From NCBI GenBank assembly GCA_019916065.1, contig CM034241.1, forward strand, positions 17,783,228 through 17,847,227: a stretch of DNA of 64,000 bases, read 5' to 3'. This DNA is from Vitellaria paradoxa (lineage: Eukaryota; Streptophyta; Magnoliopsida; Ericales; Sapotaceae). Positions 35,184 to 61,639 of this stretch are shown here, piece after piece (position 1 is the first letter of the stretch; each line of letters starts with the position of its first letter). The notes beneath the pieces were generated by a model. The model worked only from the letters and a program-made list of their open reading frames with translations. It was not told the origin of the DNA and ran no database searches. Position numbers and translations under genes: made by a program.

Positions 35184-37648
35184 TCATTCCGTCCCACACG
35201 GAGGCCTCCTTCGTGCACGACGTGGTCGGTCTAGGTGTAGAGGCGCATCGTCAACCACCGGTGGCTCCTCCACACATGGCTCCTGGCCAGGTGTTGCTGT
35301 CGATGTGTCCTCCACATGTGTCTCTCCTGCTAATGGCTCATGCTCCTCCTCTGTCTGTAAAGCCATAGGAATGTGCGACGATGATGAAATGTCTATCCCT
35401 CGTGCTCTGCGTCGTCGAGTGTAATACTTAGCTGGAGCCTGGGGGGCCGCCACTGATGCCTGTGTATGAGATACGGGCAGGCGGACAGGTGAGATGTATG
35501 CTGGAGAGGCAGGGAATGGCTCTATGTGAAAAACGCCAGACCAGAAGTCATCCACATCTGCTGAGGGTGAAGCATATGCCTGTGTAGCCGGGGGTGGGGT
35601 CCGATAGTCGACGACAGGATCTGAAAATGGTATCTGCGTCTCGTCCGCAGGCAAACGCTCCCATGCTGTAGAACTGCTAGGGATGTCTGACTCAACTGGT
35701 GGAGGCAAATCGTCTGCGGGATCAGGGCCATATGTATCATGATGCCCCCGCGCTCGTCTACCGACAGGCTGAAGTCTGTTGGGACGTGATGGTCTGGACT
35801 GAGATGATGAACCTGTCTGCCTACTGTCAACAGGGGCCCGTAGCCTCTCCTCATGATCGATAGCAGTGATCACCGGTCCTGCCTGATGAATAATCTCCTG
35901 TAGTGCCCGAAGGTAACCAGCATGATCCGCACCAGTGACCGCTGCAACCGCAATGTGATACATGCTAACAATAGTATTAACCTAGAATGTTTGAAGAAAC
36001 TATATTAGTCAATATCAAACAGAAAAACATAAATAAAAAGTAAATTTATTATTCAAAAACCCATAGATATAATATCATACCAAAATGGACATATCTGCTG
36101 ACACTGGCTGTGAACCAACAGGCGGCACATGTAAGGGTGGTGCGATGTGAGTCCGTGTGATGTGACGAAACCACTCCATATACGGGTCATCGAATGCGAT
36201 AGGTGCAGTGGAAACCTCGCCATGCACAATCGTCTGTAGTCGTCTAGCCCACTCCTCTACATATCGATGATGGTACTGTAGCCAGTTCACCTCTCCCCGG
36301 CCCCGCCTAGTCAACTCATGCAGTGCGGCATCCGTGTCAAACTCAGCCGGGATCACCTGACGGAGGCCAAACTGTCTCATCACACGTCCCGGTAGGTGGT
36401 ACTCGACGATCTCGTAACAAATCAACGGACAGGTCGAGCGCCACACTACCTCACCAGCACGGCAATATGTAGGAAGTCTGCTCAAAACGGATGCTGGGTA
36501 TGGACACCAGGTCATCTGATCCTCTCTCAGGAGTGTCAACTGCTCTCGGCAATCTCTCAATGGCCTGGCAAAGCTCACTGCTAAGCTTCCCTTCCATCTG
36601 CAACCCCAAGGATCTCCGGGAAGCCCAAAAACATCCAGTGCATAATCAGGTGGGGGAGGTGGTCGTGTAATGACGGGCCTAAACGGTGCTAGCCGCTCCC
36701 ATGCCCAAACCTATCATTGTAAACTGTCAATTGATTCCGAAATAAGCTTAATATAAATTACTATCAAATGTAAATAAAGTTTATTTTTACCTGAAGTATG
36801 CAAATCGGTCCTGCCATCTCGGCCGTGCGGGTGGTGGAAGCCGAGCACATCTCTCTGTATAAGCATGCTAGAGCAGCAGCTCCCCACGCTAGTCGGCCGC
36901 AGGCATCTAAGTCTCGAAGCAAAGATAAGTAATGTATCTTGACCATATTACCAGAGTGGTCCGATAGTAAATGTGCTCCGATAATAATGAGAATAAGTGC
37001 CCGGGCATGGTACTGTACGTCAGCCTCCGTAGCCTCATCTGGTAATGTCAAGAAGTGCTCTGTCAGCCAGCTAATCTTCAAACGTCCCCTCTTAAAATCC
37101 CCCGCATCTGGACTCCTACCAAGTAGCTCCTGGCATAGTGCCTGTCGTGCCATGAGACCATGCAGGTCATCAATCCCACTAACAGAATCACCATCAACCC
37201 GTAAGCCAGCAATGATCTCAACATCCTGCAATGTAATAGTGGCCTCGCCGACGGGAAGGTGGAAGGTATGTGTCTCGCGTCTCCATCGCTCAACCAACGA
37301 GGTGATCAGTGGCCAGTAGAAATGGATAGCTCCCAGTCGGTATATACCGTAAAATCCGGCCCTATGCAACTGCTGGAGAACACGAGGATCCTGGGGTGGA
37401 TCCAATATCTGGCGTAAGGCAGTCTGTGTGGCCCGAACTCGAATGACCTCCTCGAACTGCAGAACCAAAAACATTTAGTAAGTATTAACAAATAGCCCAT
37501 GAGGGAATATGACAACCATCATAACTAATTTTTACATACGTACCCGAACGCGAGACTCCCAAATATCAGTGGATCGATGATCAGCCTGGGAGTGGAGTAC
37601 ACGGGGGTCTAACGGCCCAGGATCTAACATATGTCGTCTGTCAGACAT
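35184..37648 (-). CDS. Plant mobile domain (PMD) protein carried by the MULE
   Basis: Four exons on the minus strand: 37648-37544, 37456-36791, 36710-36081 and 35981-35184, all GT-AG and all in phase 0, giving about 732 residues from MSDRRHMLDPGPLDPRVL to the TGA at 35184. Residues about 36-330 match the PMD fold (PF10536): LHRAGFYGIYRLGAIHFYW, LVERWRRETHTFHLPVGEAT, TLQDVEIIAGLRVDG, KISWLTEHFLTLP, then a VWAWERLAPFRP block. The C-terminal third is Pro/Ser/Arg-rich and low-complexity. PMD proteins occur in MULEs and gypsy elements and as domesticated MAIN/MAIL genes; their role in transposition is not established. The uninterrupted frame suggests it is still functional. Confidence 0.85.
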
Positions 37649-37995
37649 CTCACTGTACAGATAGTACAAAATGATAATTACTATCAATTGTTACATTTTG
37701 GGCAAGTTAAAAAAAAAAACAATAAATAGCATGATATAAAATGCAGGATTCACTCATAACTTTACATGCATAGAAATCAAACTACTCTTTTATTACTACA
37801 AAATATAAATGAAATTGCTCTTTCACTAGTATGAATTTTCATAAATACTCATAATTTTACAAAGATTAAAAATCAAAATGCTCTTGAGTTACTAACAAAA
37901 TGCTAAAACTGCTATATGGTTACATGAGCATCCCAACTTTAAAGCTGCTATAGTGTTCACATTTAAATACTCATAAGTTGTTTCGGTGTACAAAT

Positions 37996-40590
37996 TTAAG
38001 ACAAGAACCTACTGCTTGATGATGATGATGAAGCCCTTGCCGGACACTTGCGTCGATCATGCCCTTGTTGTTTGCAAATGCCACAATGTTGGGTAGAGCT
38101 GCGTTCTGATCTATCCATCTCATTTGTCAACCTGCTTGAACGAGGTCGACCCTGTGCACGGAGGAGAGATGGGTTTGGTATAAAGAAGGGTGTTTGAACA
38201 CTGGGCCAGTAGTCTTCGTGCTCCAAGGGATGAAACTCTGGCATGTAAGTGGCGACGTACGATTGGAGCGAGTATACACTAGATACAAATTCCATCCAAT
38301 CGATGCGTATTCGATCGCAAGCGGCTATAACATGCGAGCACGGTAGCTTCAAAACCTCCCACTTTCCACAACTGCACGTGCCATTCCGTAATCGAACAAT
38401 CTGTCTGTTGTTACCCCTACTCAGATGGGAACCAGTCACGACTTGGCACTCTCCGGTAATGTGATTGAACTCCATTACTTGATGACCCAATGCATCCTTC
38501 TGGAAATCAGTCAAAAGCTTTTGCACGCGTGGACTGACCCTTGACCCGTTGTTGGTTGCATTGATAGCAATTAGGCGCCGCTGGTGGAAGTATGAAACAA
38601 GCTTGTAAAATGTTAGCTGAACAGCTGCAGTAATTGGGAGGCTTCGAGCACCACGCAGTACGTTGTTGAAGCACTTCGAAAGATTGGTTGTCATGATTCC
38701 GTATCTAAAAGCACCACCGTAGCAAAATGTCCACTTCTCCTTTGGCAATTTAGCAAGATATTTCCATGCTTCTAGGTTGAGGGACTTAAGTAACTCCATC
38801 ACCTCGTTGAATTTGCGAACTTGAGTAGCCCTTCCTGCTTGATTGAACAAGTCAATTAATTGCTTGGCAGGCCAATTTTTCTTGAAATTGGCCTCTATAT
38901 GTCTTAAGCAGAAACAATGGTGTGCATTCGCCCAACCAGACTGGGGGGATTCAACTGCAGACTTGATCGCACTGTGCCTGTCGGAGATTAAACACAACTG
39001 TCGGTCAGGGCAAACATACCTACGAAGCATCCTTAAGAAGTATAACCAGCTGTCATTGTCCTCTTCATCAACCCATGCAAATGCTAATGGGAACACTTGG
39101 AGGTTTGCATCCTGGGCCATTGCTATCAATAGTTTACCACGGTACTTACCGTACAAGTGTGTTCCGTCGATCGAAACAACGGGCATACAGTGAGCAAACC
39201 CATCAATTGAAGGCTTGAAGCTCCAGAACACGTATTGCAGAACCCGTTGGGTCCCACCCATGTAAGGATGATGTCGATAGTGAACTATCGTGCCCGGATT
39301 GTAAGTCTGTACGGCATTCATGAACTTTGGTAGGAACAGGTACGACTGCTCCCAATCACCAAATATTTGGGCAACCGCCTTCTGCTTTGCAAGCCATGCC
39401 TTTCGGTAAGACACATGGTACTTGAATCGATCCTTCAGTTCGGCTTGCAGCGAGACAACAGAACAAGCGGGGTTAGACTTAACCAAATGGATGATGTTGC
39501 TGCAAAGAAAGTTCGAGTCAAGTTGTGCATGGTCTTCAGTCAGCCGTGCAAATATACATGTATGGGGGCCTTCATACTTAGTTATTTCGAATAAACCATG
39601 CGTACTTAGCTTGGTTGCTCGGACTCGCCAATTGCACTGTCCTTCATTCCTCTTTGGACACTCAGCTACCCAAGATTTCTGACTTGATTCCATAGTTATG
39701 TAGGGCTGATTTGTTCTAACAGCATACAACTTCATAGATTGGAGTAAGTGCTCTTTGTCCTTGAAAAGTTGTCCGACGCAAGGATCCTCATTCTCTGGGT
39801 TCCACGTTCGATGTCGAAGTGAAGGGGCCCAGTGAAGTGCACTGTCATCTAACTCAACAGCAGTGAACATTTCGGACATCGGTTCATGCAGTCGATGATC
39901 TGTACGTTCATCATGTTCGTTCATAACCAAGTCTCTAGTAACTCCCTCACCCATCATGTCCATGTTTTGCAGTTCTATGTCTTCTTCGTCAACTGGGCCT
40001 TCAGCAATGTTCGAATCATCATCCTGATCATTCACGTAGTCCCAAGACATATCCTGTTGCTGCACGTAGTCACGGACAGGATCACTAGTGGGTTCTTGAG
40101 TGGCGTCGAACTGATTTTCTGGTTCATTGTGGGGGGAAGAGGGCGTGAATTCGTTGTAGATTCCCACCAAATGATCAGTCGGAGCATTCATTCGGAGGCT
40201 GCCTTCGGTGGCCACCAGCTCAGGATTAGTCGGCTCGAACTCCAAGTACAGGTCACAGTGATTGCAGTTCAAATTATGAACGATAGCAAACATTGCCTCG
40301 ACTGTATCATCGTCCACTAGTTGTAGAGGTCTGTGAAGTATCTGACCCGCACTACCAACAATTGGGTATCTACACAGTACTCGTAAAACGACCTGCCCCG
40401 GGTCCATGCCAACAGTTTCATACAGTTTTGTCAACAGCATCATGTAGGTAGACTGACTGCTAACCCTGACACAACGCTTGAATGGTCTGTCGTAACCCAC
40501 ATCATCATCCACATCTATAAGATTCCCTCCCCAAAAACAAAACAGTGAAATTCGTTCTTGAGACATCACGAGCAATGAACGAACGACCAA
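37996..40590 (-). CDS. mudrA-like: MuDR-type transposase, apparently intact
   Basis: One open frame of 864 residues. An N-terminal region with an acidic stretch (150-250) precedes the MuDR DNA-binding domain (about 270-345, with WVAECPKRNEGQCNWRVRA). The MULE catalytic domain follows (about 470-570): Asp475 in VVSIDGTHLYGKYRG, Asp537 in LISDRHSAI, and the C-H motif HHCFCLRHIEANF. The SWIM zinc finger lies at C739, C741, C751 and H753. A terminal CCHC knuckle lies at C836, C839, H844 and C849. A second in-frame ATG (Met9, MSQERISLF) fits family starts better than Met1. It would cut and rejoin the element at its terminal repeats in the nucleus. All expected domains are present. Confidence 0.93.
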   Translation of the reverse strand: MVVRSLLVMSQERISLFCFWGGNLIDVDDDVGYDRPFKRCVRVSSQSTYMMLLTKLYETVGMDPGQVVLRVLCRYPIVGSAGQILHRPLQLVDDDTVEAMFAIVHNLNCNHCDLYLEFEPTNPELVATEGSLRMNAPTDHLVGIYNEFTPSSPHNEPENQFDATQEPTSDPVRDYVQQQDMSWDYVNDQDDDSNIAEGPVDEEDIELQNMDMMGEGVTRDLVMNEHDERTDHRLHEPMSEMFTAVELDDSALHWAPSLRHRTWNPENEDPCVGQLFKDKEHLLQSMKLYAVRTNQPYITMESSQKSWVAECPKRNEGQCNWRVRATKLSTHGLFEITKYEGPHTCIFARLTEDHAQLDSNFLCSNIIHLVKSNPACSVVSLQAELKDRFKYHVSYRKAWLAKQKAVAQIFGDWEQSYLFLPKFMNAVQTYNPGTIVHYRHHPYMGGTQRVLQYVFWSFKPSIDGFAHCMPVVSIDGTHLYGKYRGKLLIAMAQDANLQVFPLAFAWVDEEDNDSWLYFLRMLRRYVCPDRQLCLISDRHSAIKSAVESPQSGWANAHHCFCLRHIEANFKKNWPAKQLIDLFNQAGRATQVRKFNEVMELLKSLNLEAWKYLAKLPKEKWTFCYGGAFRYGIMTTNLSKCFNNVLRGARSLPITAAVQLTFYKLVSYFHQRRLIAINATNNGSRVSPRVQKLLTDFQKDALGHQVMEFNHITGECQVVTGSHLSRGNNRQIVRLRNGTCSCGKWEVLKLPCSHVIAACDRIRIDWMEFVSSVYSLQSYVATYMPEFHPLEHEDYWPSVQTPFFIPNPSLLRAQGRPRSSRLTNEMDRSERSSTQHCGICKQQGHDRRKCPARASSSSSSSRFLS

Positions 40591-42534
40591 TTACAGCCCT
40601 GAACGAAATAAATGTTAGGGATCGTACCTTCTTAACTTTATAGATTTGCAAGAGTGAAAAAGGTTTCATTCAAGTTTTCTTATATGGGACAATGACTTGT
40701 GTAACTTATCTTAAGTTAACCAAACTTTTATTACTAACCTAAACTAACTTATATTTTAACTAACCTAAACTAACTTAACTAACTAACTTATCTTAACGTA
40801 ACCAAATTTTTTCACTTTAATTTATACTTTAATATTTTTATCAGTTGATCGAATTAAAATCAAATGTGATGTCAGCATTACTCTAACTTTACGTTTAAAC
40901 TAATACATATTTATCAATGCCTAAATTTTTTTTCAAAAAAATAATTAATACAATCGATAAATAATAGTGAAAATAAACAAATAACGACAAATTATATTTA
41001 CGTATAAATTTAAGGTTATTTTTTTTTTCTAAATAAAAGATAGATTATATTATAATATAACCTAAACTAATTTATCTAACTTATCTTATCTTAACCACTC
41101 ATAACTTATATTATAAAATTATTTACTTGACTTTTTAAATTTAACTAATTTACTTTTTTTAATCGTACTATTACTATGATTTTTTTATCAATTGATATAA
41201 TTAAATTCAAATATGTGATTAGTATAGTTGGTATAATTTAACCTATGTATTGTCCTAATCTCAGTAATTAAATTAATATAAAATATTAGGAATAAAATTA
41301 AATTAATATGTAGTTTTAATTACAAACACCCAATAAATTATATACATAAATTGAAAAAAACAAAATTAAATAAAACTAAATTTAACCAAATTAAATTTAA
41401 CTAAACAGACTATAAACTTTTACACCTCTTAACATGTTCCTACCATGTTCCTACCAATCTAAACCTTCTTAATACAATCGATAAATAATAGTGAAAATAA
41501 ACAAATAACGACAAATTATATTTACGTATAAATTTAAGGTTAATTTTTTTTCTAAATAAAAGATAGATTATATTATAATATAACCTAAACTAATTTATCT
41601 AACTTATCTTATCTTAACGACTCATAACTTATATTATAAAATTATTTACTTGAGTTTTTAAATTTAACTAATTTACTTTTTTTAATCGTACCATTACTAT
41701 GATTTTTTTATCAATTGATATAATTAAATTCAAATATGTGATTAGTATAGTTGGTATAATTTAACCTATGTATTGTCCTAATCTCAGTAATTAAATTAAT
41801 ATAAAATATTAGGAATAAAATTAAATTAATATGTAGTTTTAATTACAAACACCCAATAAATTATATACATAAATTGAAAAAAATAAAATTAAATAAAACT
41901 AAATTTAACCAAATTAAATTTAACTAAACAGACTATAGAAATAAAGTTATCAAACAAAAACAGCCAACTTATGCTTCAATACAATACAACAAAAAAATTA
42001 ACATGTTCAAAAAATTCCCAACCCAGGATCCTCTAAAGTTGAATAGAATTTAGTCAATTTGAACAAATTCAATTTACATGCAACAAATTTTATACATTCT
42101 CAAACAAACAAATAACTCACCAGTACACAAATCTGAAGTGAAGAAATGAGATCAATCCAGCCCAATAATACCCAAATTCAAATTCAAAATTGACAATACA
42201 AATGTAGATTTCAATCTCTTCAAATCAGGTACCCAAATAACTCCAATCAAGCATGAAACAAACAAAATTCACTCACTCAACAGAGATTGAAAGTAATCTG
42301 AAATTGCACAACTCGCATGTACATATACGTATATATATATAAATGGTTGGGTACAATAAAACTTACATTTTTTGGACCGTTGGAGATGGAGGTGATGGAG
42401 GAGAGGAATCAGACAATGCATGGCAATGGAAGTGACCTCGCAGCAGTCGACCGTTGAGAGAGAAATCGGAGGGAGGGAGGGAGGAAGAACGCACGAACTG
42501 AGCAGAGGTGCTGGGCTCGGGAAGGATATAAGCC
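40591..42534. other. MULE region between transposase start and right end
   Basis: Very AT-rich, with no supported gene. It must hold the transposase promoter and leader (reading leftward). A direct duplication of about 470 bp (40945-41414 and 41469-41937) occupies much of it. Confidence 0.6.
40945..41937. repeat. Direct duplication of about 470 bp in the MULE
   Basis: The block starting ttaatacaatcgataaataa at 40945 recurs at 41469 (period about 524) and runs to gactata at 41414 and 41937. Only a handful of differences and short T-run indels separate the copies. It looks recent. Confidence 0.9.
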
Positions 42535-42694
42535 GGTGTCGTCGATGGCACTGACGACATCCGGTGTCGTCGATGGCACTGACGACATCCGGTGTCGTCG
42601 ATAGCACTGACGATACAGGGTGTCGTCAATAGCACTGACGACACCAAGGGTATTTTAGTAACAGCAGGGTGTCGTCAATAGCACTGACGACACC
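42535..42694. repeat. Palindromic units, right end: four in 28-bp tandem plus one in the TIR
   Basis: Units start at 42535, 42563, 42591 and 42619 (exact 28-bp period), and one more at 42668 lies inside the terminal repeat. Each has GTGTCGTC and GACGAYAY arms around a loop such as atagcact or atggcact. Same unit as at the left end. Confidence 0.88.
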
Positions 42695-42775
42695 CAGCAC
42701 ATTTTTGTCAATAATCCCCAGCGAGCCTATTTCTGTATATAATTAAATTAATATTATTATTATTGTAAAAAACCC
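42662..42775. repeat. MULE right terminal inverted repeat (114 bp)
   Basis: Inverse of 34645-34758 with no mismatch seen. It ends tgtaaaaaaccc next to the TSD aaatccgag. Confidence 0.93.
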
Positions 42776-42784
42776 AAATCCGAG

Positions 42785-43159
42785 TGCGTTTGCCATCTCA
42801 AACAAATATAAAAAATTTTAAAATTTTTTAAATTCTTCAAATCAAATTCTATTACTTATGATTTTTAAATTATATCAATCCCAATCCTAATTTTTAAGTT
42901 TTCTGAGTTTTTTATACCTCCAAACACCCTCTCCCTCGGGAAAGCCGCAGCGAAGGCGACCTTATACCGCGTATATCCACACTGTCACTCAACTCATCAT
43001 CGACCCAAACTGGGACACTCTCTCTCATGGAGTCTTCTCCCTTGGACGCTTGCCAGTTATAGTTAGGGTCTTCGCGCAGCCCATTGGGGCATCTCTGCCG
43101 CTGATTAACTTTATTCGATTCGCCCGATCTACGAATTAACTCTGTCAAGACACATATCT
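42785..43159 (+). promoter_or_regulatory. Upstream region of the UBP12/13-like gene
   Basis: A 375-bp stretch between the MULE target duplication and the start codon: an AT-rich part (to about 42920), then a CT-rich, GC-richer part that is probably leader. No certain TATA box. The MULE insertion defines its upstream edge, so any older promoter parts are now displaced by 8 kb. Confidence 0.5.
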
Positions 43160-58592
<15,433 letters not shown>

Positions 58593-58766
58593 GTAAGAGT
58601 TTCTCTGCCGTCTTTGTTTTATAATATTCTAAGTTTTTTTGAGCATAATTTTCAATGTTACAAGACGTGAAGATATGCTGTCCTGGATAACCATTGTGTG
58701 TGTGTTTTTTTTTTTTGGGGGGGGGGGGAATAAGTGAAAGAAGAATAGTATTGAAAAAAGGATCAA

Positions 58767-58802
58767 GGAGATGCCACCCTTCTTACACCCCCCCCCCCCA
58801 AA
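58767..58802 (+). mobile_element. Possible tail-type insertion with C-tract
   Basis: An insert ending cttacac, a run of C and then A lies between two copies of aaaaaaggatcaa (58754-58766, 58803-58815). It looks like another very short LINE or SINE tail, but the low-complexity flanks weaken the case. Confidence 0.4.
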
Positions 58803-58889
58803 AAAAAAGGATCAAAGCCTATCAACTGGTGTTCATATTTTCCATAAAGTGCAAAAAAGTGCGAGGGTTCGGCTCTAACCCGCCAGATA

Positions 58890-59222
58890 GCTAGTCAAAC
58901 AAAATACTCGTAAAAGAGTACTTGGTGTCTATGCAAGGACCTTTGGGAGTCACAAAAGTACCTTCTGTCCCCCCCCCCCCAAAAAAAAAAAAGATCCACG
59001 TTAAGCAAAAAGAGTGAGATTCCGTGCTTTTCTTCTACTCTTGCCAGCGTTAGCACCCAATCACTCTTGAAAACATTCTTCACCCCCCTGTTAGAACACC
59101 CAATGGATGTCAAAAAATGACAAAGAGATGATCTACAGTCTCTCCTCTGCTCGTGCATAATCAACACCAATTCACCACAATCAGCCTTCTAGCAATTAGA
59201 TTGTCAGTTGTGAGAGTTTCAT
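58890..59222 (-). mobile_element. LINE fragment, 3' part, UBP intron 10
   Basis: The minus strand shows a zf-RVT-like block: TTDNLIARRLIVVNWC, then C-MSRGETVDHLFV. Frames are broken. It is continued by 61640-62690 on the other side of the gypsy-type element. Confidence 0.65.
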
Positions 59223-59621
59223 TGATGCAAATCAAAGATTAATTTTTTTTTATTAAATATTTTATTTTAGGAAAGAATTTATTTTAGAATTTATTTTGAA
59301 TAGGATTTTATTAGAGATTAATTTCCTTTTATTTTATTCTTGTTATTTTAGGTAGTTTCTTTTGGGTAGGATTGTTGAAAAATTGTAAGCTTTGATTTTA
59401 TTTTTTCTTTAGCTATTTTAGGGATTTATTAGCCTATTAAAAGGCTTGAGATTATTAGGGTTTAATAGACTTAAATTGAATATTATTGAATTGAATGGCT
59501 GCGTTTGCTTGAGTTTCCTCTTCTCTTATCTTGCTTCTTCTCTCTTCGCTTACTTCTTCTCTCTTTGCTTAATTCTTTTCTTTTTTGCTTTCAATTGCTT
59601 TTAGTTTCTTGTCCCACATCA
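59223..59621 (+). repeat. 5' LTR of the gypsy-type element
   Basis: Pairs with 61236-61639 over its whole length with many small differences. It is followed four bases later by the primer site. Confidence 0.8.
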
Positions 59622-59662
59622 AATCTGGTATCAAAGCCTAAATCAATCCTAATCATTGTTTA

Positions 59663-59689
59663 TTATTTTTTTTTTGAAAGGTAAATAAG
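59663..59689 (-). mobile_element. Tail-only LINE insertion (27 bp) in the gypsy-type element
   Basis: The minus strand reads cttatttacctttc plus A run, between perfect 16-bp copies of tcctaatcattgttta (59647-59662, 59690-59705). Confidence 0.6.
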
Positions 59690-61235
59690 TCCTAATCATT
59701 GTTTAAACCCTAATCAATCACATCAATCCTTCAAGAAACAACCCTAGCCGTCGTTGCGGACATCCTTGGCCCTTGCTGACATCATCAGCACCCACTGTGA
59801 GGCCTAACAAGCACATTCTGATCACCGTGAGACCTAGACATCATCTTTTGTTGTTGACAAACTTTGACGACCAAACCCCCATCGAAACCTGCAAAACAAC
59901 GACGACGACTCTCACGATCTTTCCAAACTTCATTGGAGACTTTGTCTCTCATCTACGACCTTTTTGGCAGTTGATAGGACCAATCGCTTCCACTTACGAC
60001 TTCGTCGCTCTTCAATAGCAGGCTTCTCGATCGTGTACAAACTTCATCGACAGTCAATCCACACTAGGGCACTCTTCTAGTTGCCAATGAGGCCAATCAA
60101 CACCATCACTGGAGTCGTCTCCCTCCTGCGACCAGAACCACCCCTCTGGTGACTCTTCAGTGATTTGTTTTCCCAATTCAAGCTCTTTAACTGGCACATT
60201 GTGACATTTTTGGACACACCAGGACACCTCTATATGGCAGGACACTCCAATGGTGTTTTGACAAGTTCAGGACAATTGAAAGTATGAAAATAAATCAACT
60301 TATTTCGTCACTGCTAGAGATACAAAATCAACTAATGGCCATGCAAACTGAAATGATTTTTACACAGAAGAAACAGCAAAGCATAACTATTATGTTGGAT
60401 AAAATTGAAAGATTCCGTCGTTCTTAGATAAGTTCCATACTTGGAACCGTTGTAACTGGAGGAATGATAGCCGAGATAACCACCATTCTGCAATCCACAC
60501 TCCCTCCTCCAAGCCTAAATGTTTGTTAGACCCTCCACTTTATAGTGACCCACTAGTGAATAATAAAATTAAGGGGACCCATATGGAAGCAGTGCATTGT
60601 TTCAAGGTAAAAGGACTTGATCATATGTCAACCAAGTATTCAACCAAAGCTTCCCTTATTAAGGATCAAGCAACAGAGATTGATGATGATGGCCTAGAAG
60701 TTATGGTTTATGAGCCTAATTGTGAAGACTTTGAAGATGAATTTGGTAATTTAATTGATGACGTGTCTTATATCATCACATCACTTATTGAGGCTATCAA
60801 GGTCAATATGATGGTAAGTGACGAGGGTCATCTTGACAAGCAGACTTCTAAGCCTATCTCTAAAAGCTTTCTTCTTTGGATGATTGCGGTAGTAGCATCA
60901 TTGTCATCCCTAATTGTGTCGTGCTATCTCCTCAGTTAAAATTTGCGCTTCATCCTCAGTGTCTATTGGGATTTCATCCTCCCCGTTGAAGTGCCTCTTT
61001 AATAGTTTAATCCAATTTTGTTCACATTCTTTCAAACTTAACAAGATTTCTCACTAGAATTTAGATTTTTCCTCCTTGGAGAATTGGTGGGGACTCCAGG
61101 TTTCTACCTCCCCTTATGCAAGTGCATGAGCTTCGGGAGTAGCTTGAATATCCACTCTATTCGTGGCCCAAAGATTGAAGGTAGAGTTCATGGTTTCAAC
61201 TCGTCGGAATCGAGTTTTTTCTCAGGTGGGGAGAA

Positions 61236-61639
61236 TAATGCAAATCCAAAGATTATTTATTTTTATTAAGATCTTATTATGGGGGAGATTTTATTTTAGG
61301 ATTTATTTCAAATAGGATTTTATTGGAGATCTATTTCCTTTTATTTTATTCTTATTATTTTAGTTAGTTTGTTTTGAGTAGGATTGCTGAAAGATTGTAA
61401 TCTTTGATTTCATTTTATCTTCGGTTATTTTAGGAATTTATTAGCCTGTTTAAAGGCTTGAGATTATTAAGTTTGATGGACTTGAATTGAATATTATTGA
61501 ATTAAATGGCTTCATTTGCCTGAGTTTCTCTCCTCTTCTTGCTTCTTCTTCTTCTTTGCTTACTTCTTTCTTTGCTTAATTCTTCTCAATTCTTCTCTTT
61601 CTTTGCTTTCAATTGCTTTTAATTTCTTGTCCTGCATCA
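61236..61639 (+). repeat. 3' LTR of the gypsy-type element
   Basis: Pairs with 59223-59621. The first base pair is altered (TAATGC for TGATGC), and it ends gcatca. Confidence 0.8.

Larger units (their letters stand above)
34645..42775 (-). mobile_element. Mutator-like element (MULE) carrying a MuDR transposase and a PMD gene
   Basis: 8,131 bp bounded by a perfect 9-bp target duplication aaatccgag (34636-34644, 42776-42784). The terminal inverted repeats of 114 bp (34645-34758 and 42662-42775) look identical. Both genes are on the minus strand: the transposase (40590-37996) first, then the plant-mobile-domain gene (37648-35184). Intact repeats, TSD and transposase frame suggest recent movement. 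It ends 385 bp upstream of the ATG of the UBP12/13-like gene. Confidence 0.95.
59223..61639 (+). mobile_element. Small gypsy-type LTR element, internally deleted
   Basis: 2,417 bp with LTRs of about 400 bp (59223-59621, 61236-61639) that begin TGATGC or TAATGC and end CATCA. A primer site tggtatcaaagcc starts at 59626, and a purine tract aggtggggagaa precedes the 3' LTR. The internal part is only 1.6 kb. 60523-60939 has a degenerate zinc-knuckle-like CFKVKGLDHMSTKY followed by an acidic stretch, as in gypsy gag. 61195-61235 ends SSFFSGGENNAN, like the QEGEND end of gypsy pol. The flanks show no clean duplication. It lies inside the LINE. Confidence 0.75.

Noticed and set aside
39886..40320. 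144-residue plus-strand frame
   Set aside because: Antisense shadow of the transposase coding region.
42535..42645. Regularly spaced repeats resembling a CRISPR array
   Set aside because: Exact 28-bp tandem units with no spacers, in a plant transposon end.
42269..42647. Minus-strand reading frames across the right MULE end (repeating residues such as SAIDDTG and CRQCHRRHR)
   Set aside because: They are translations of the 28-bp palindrome array, with no domain and a repeat-driven open frame.
60523..60939. 138-residue frame considered as a host gene
   Set aside because: It lies between the two LTRs of the gypsy-type element and resembles a decayed gag knuckle region.
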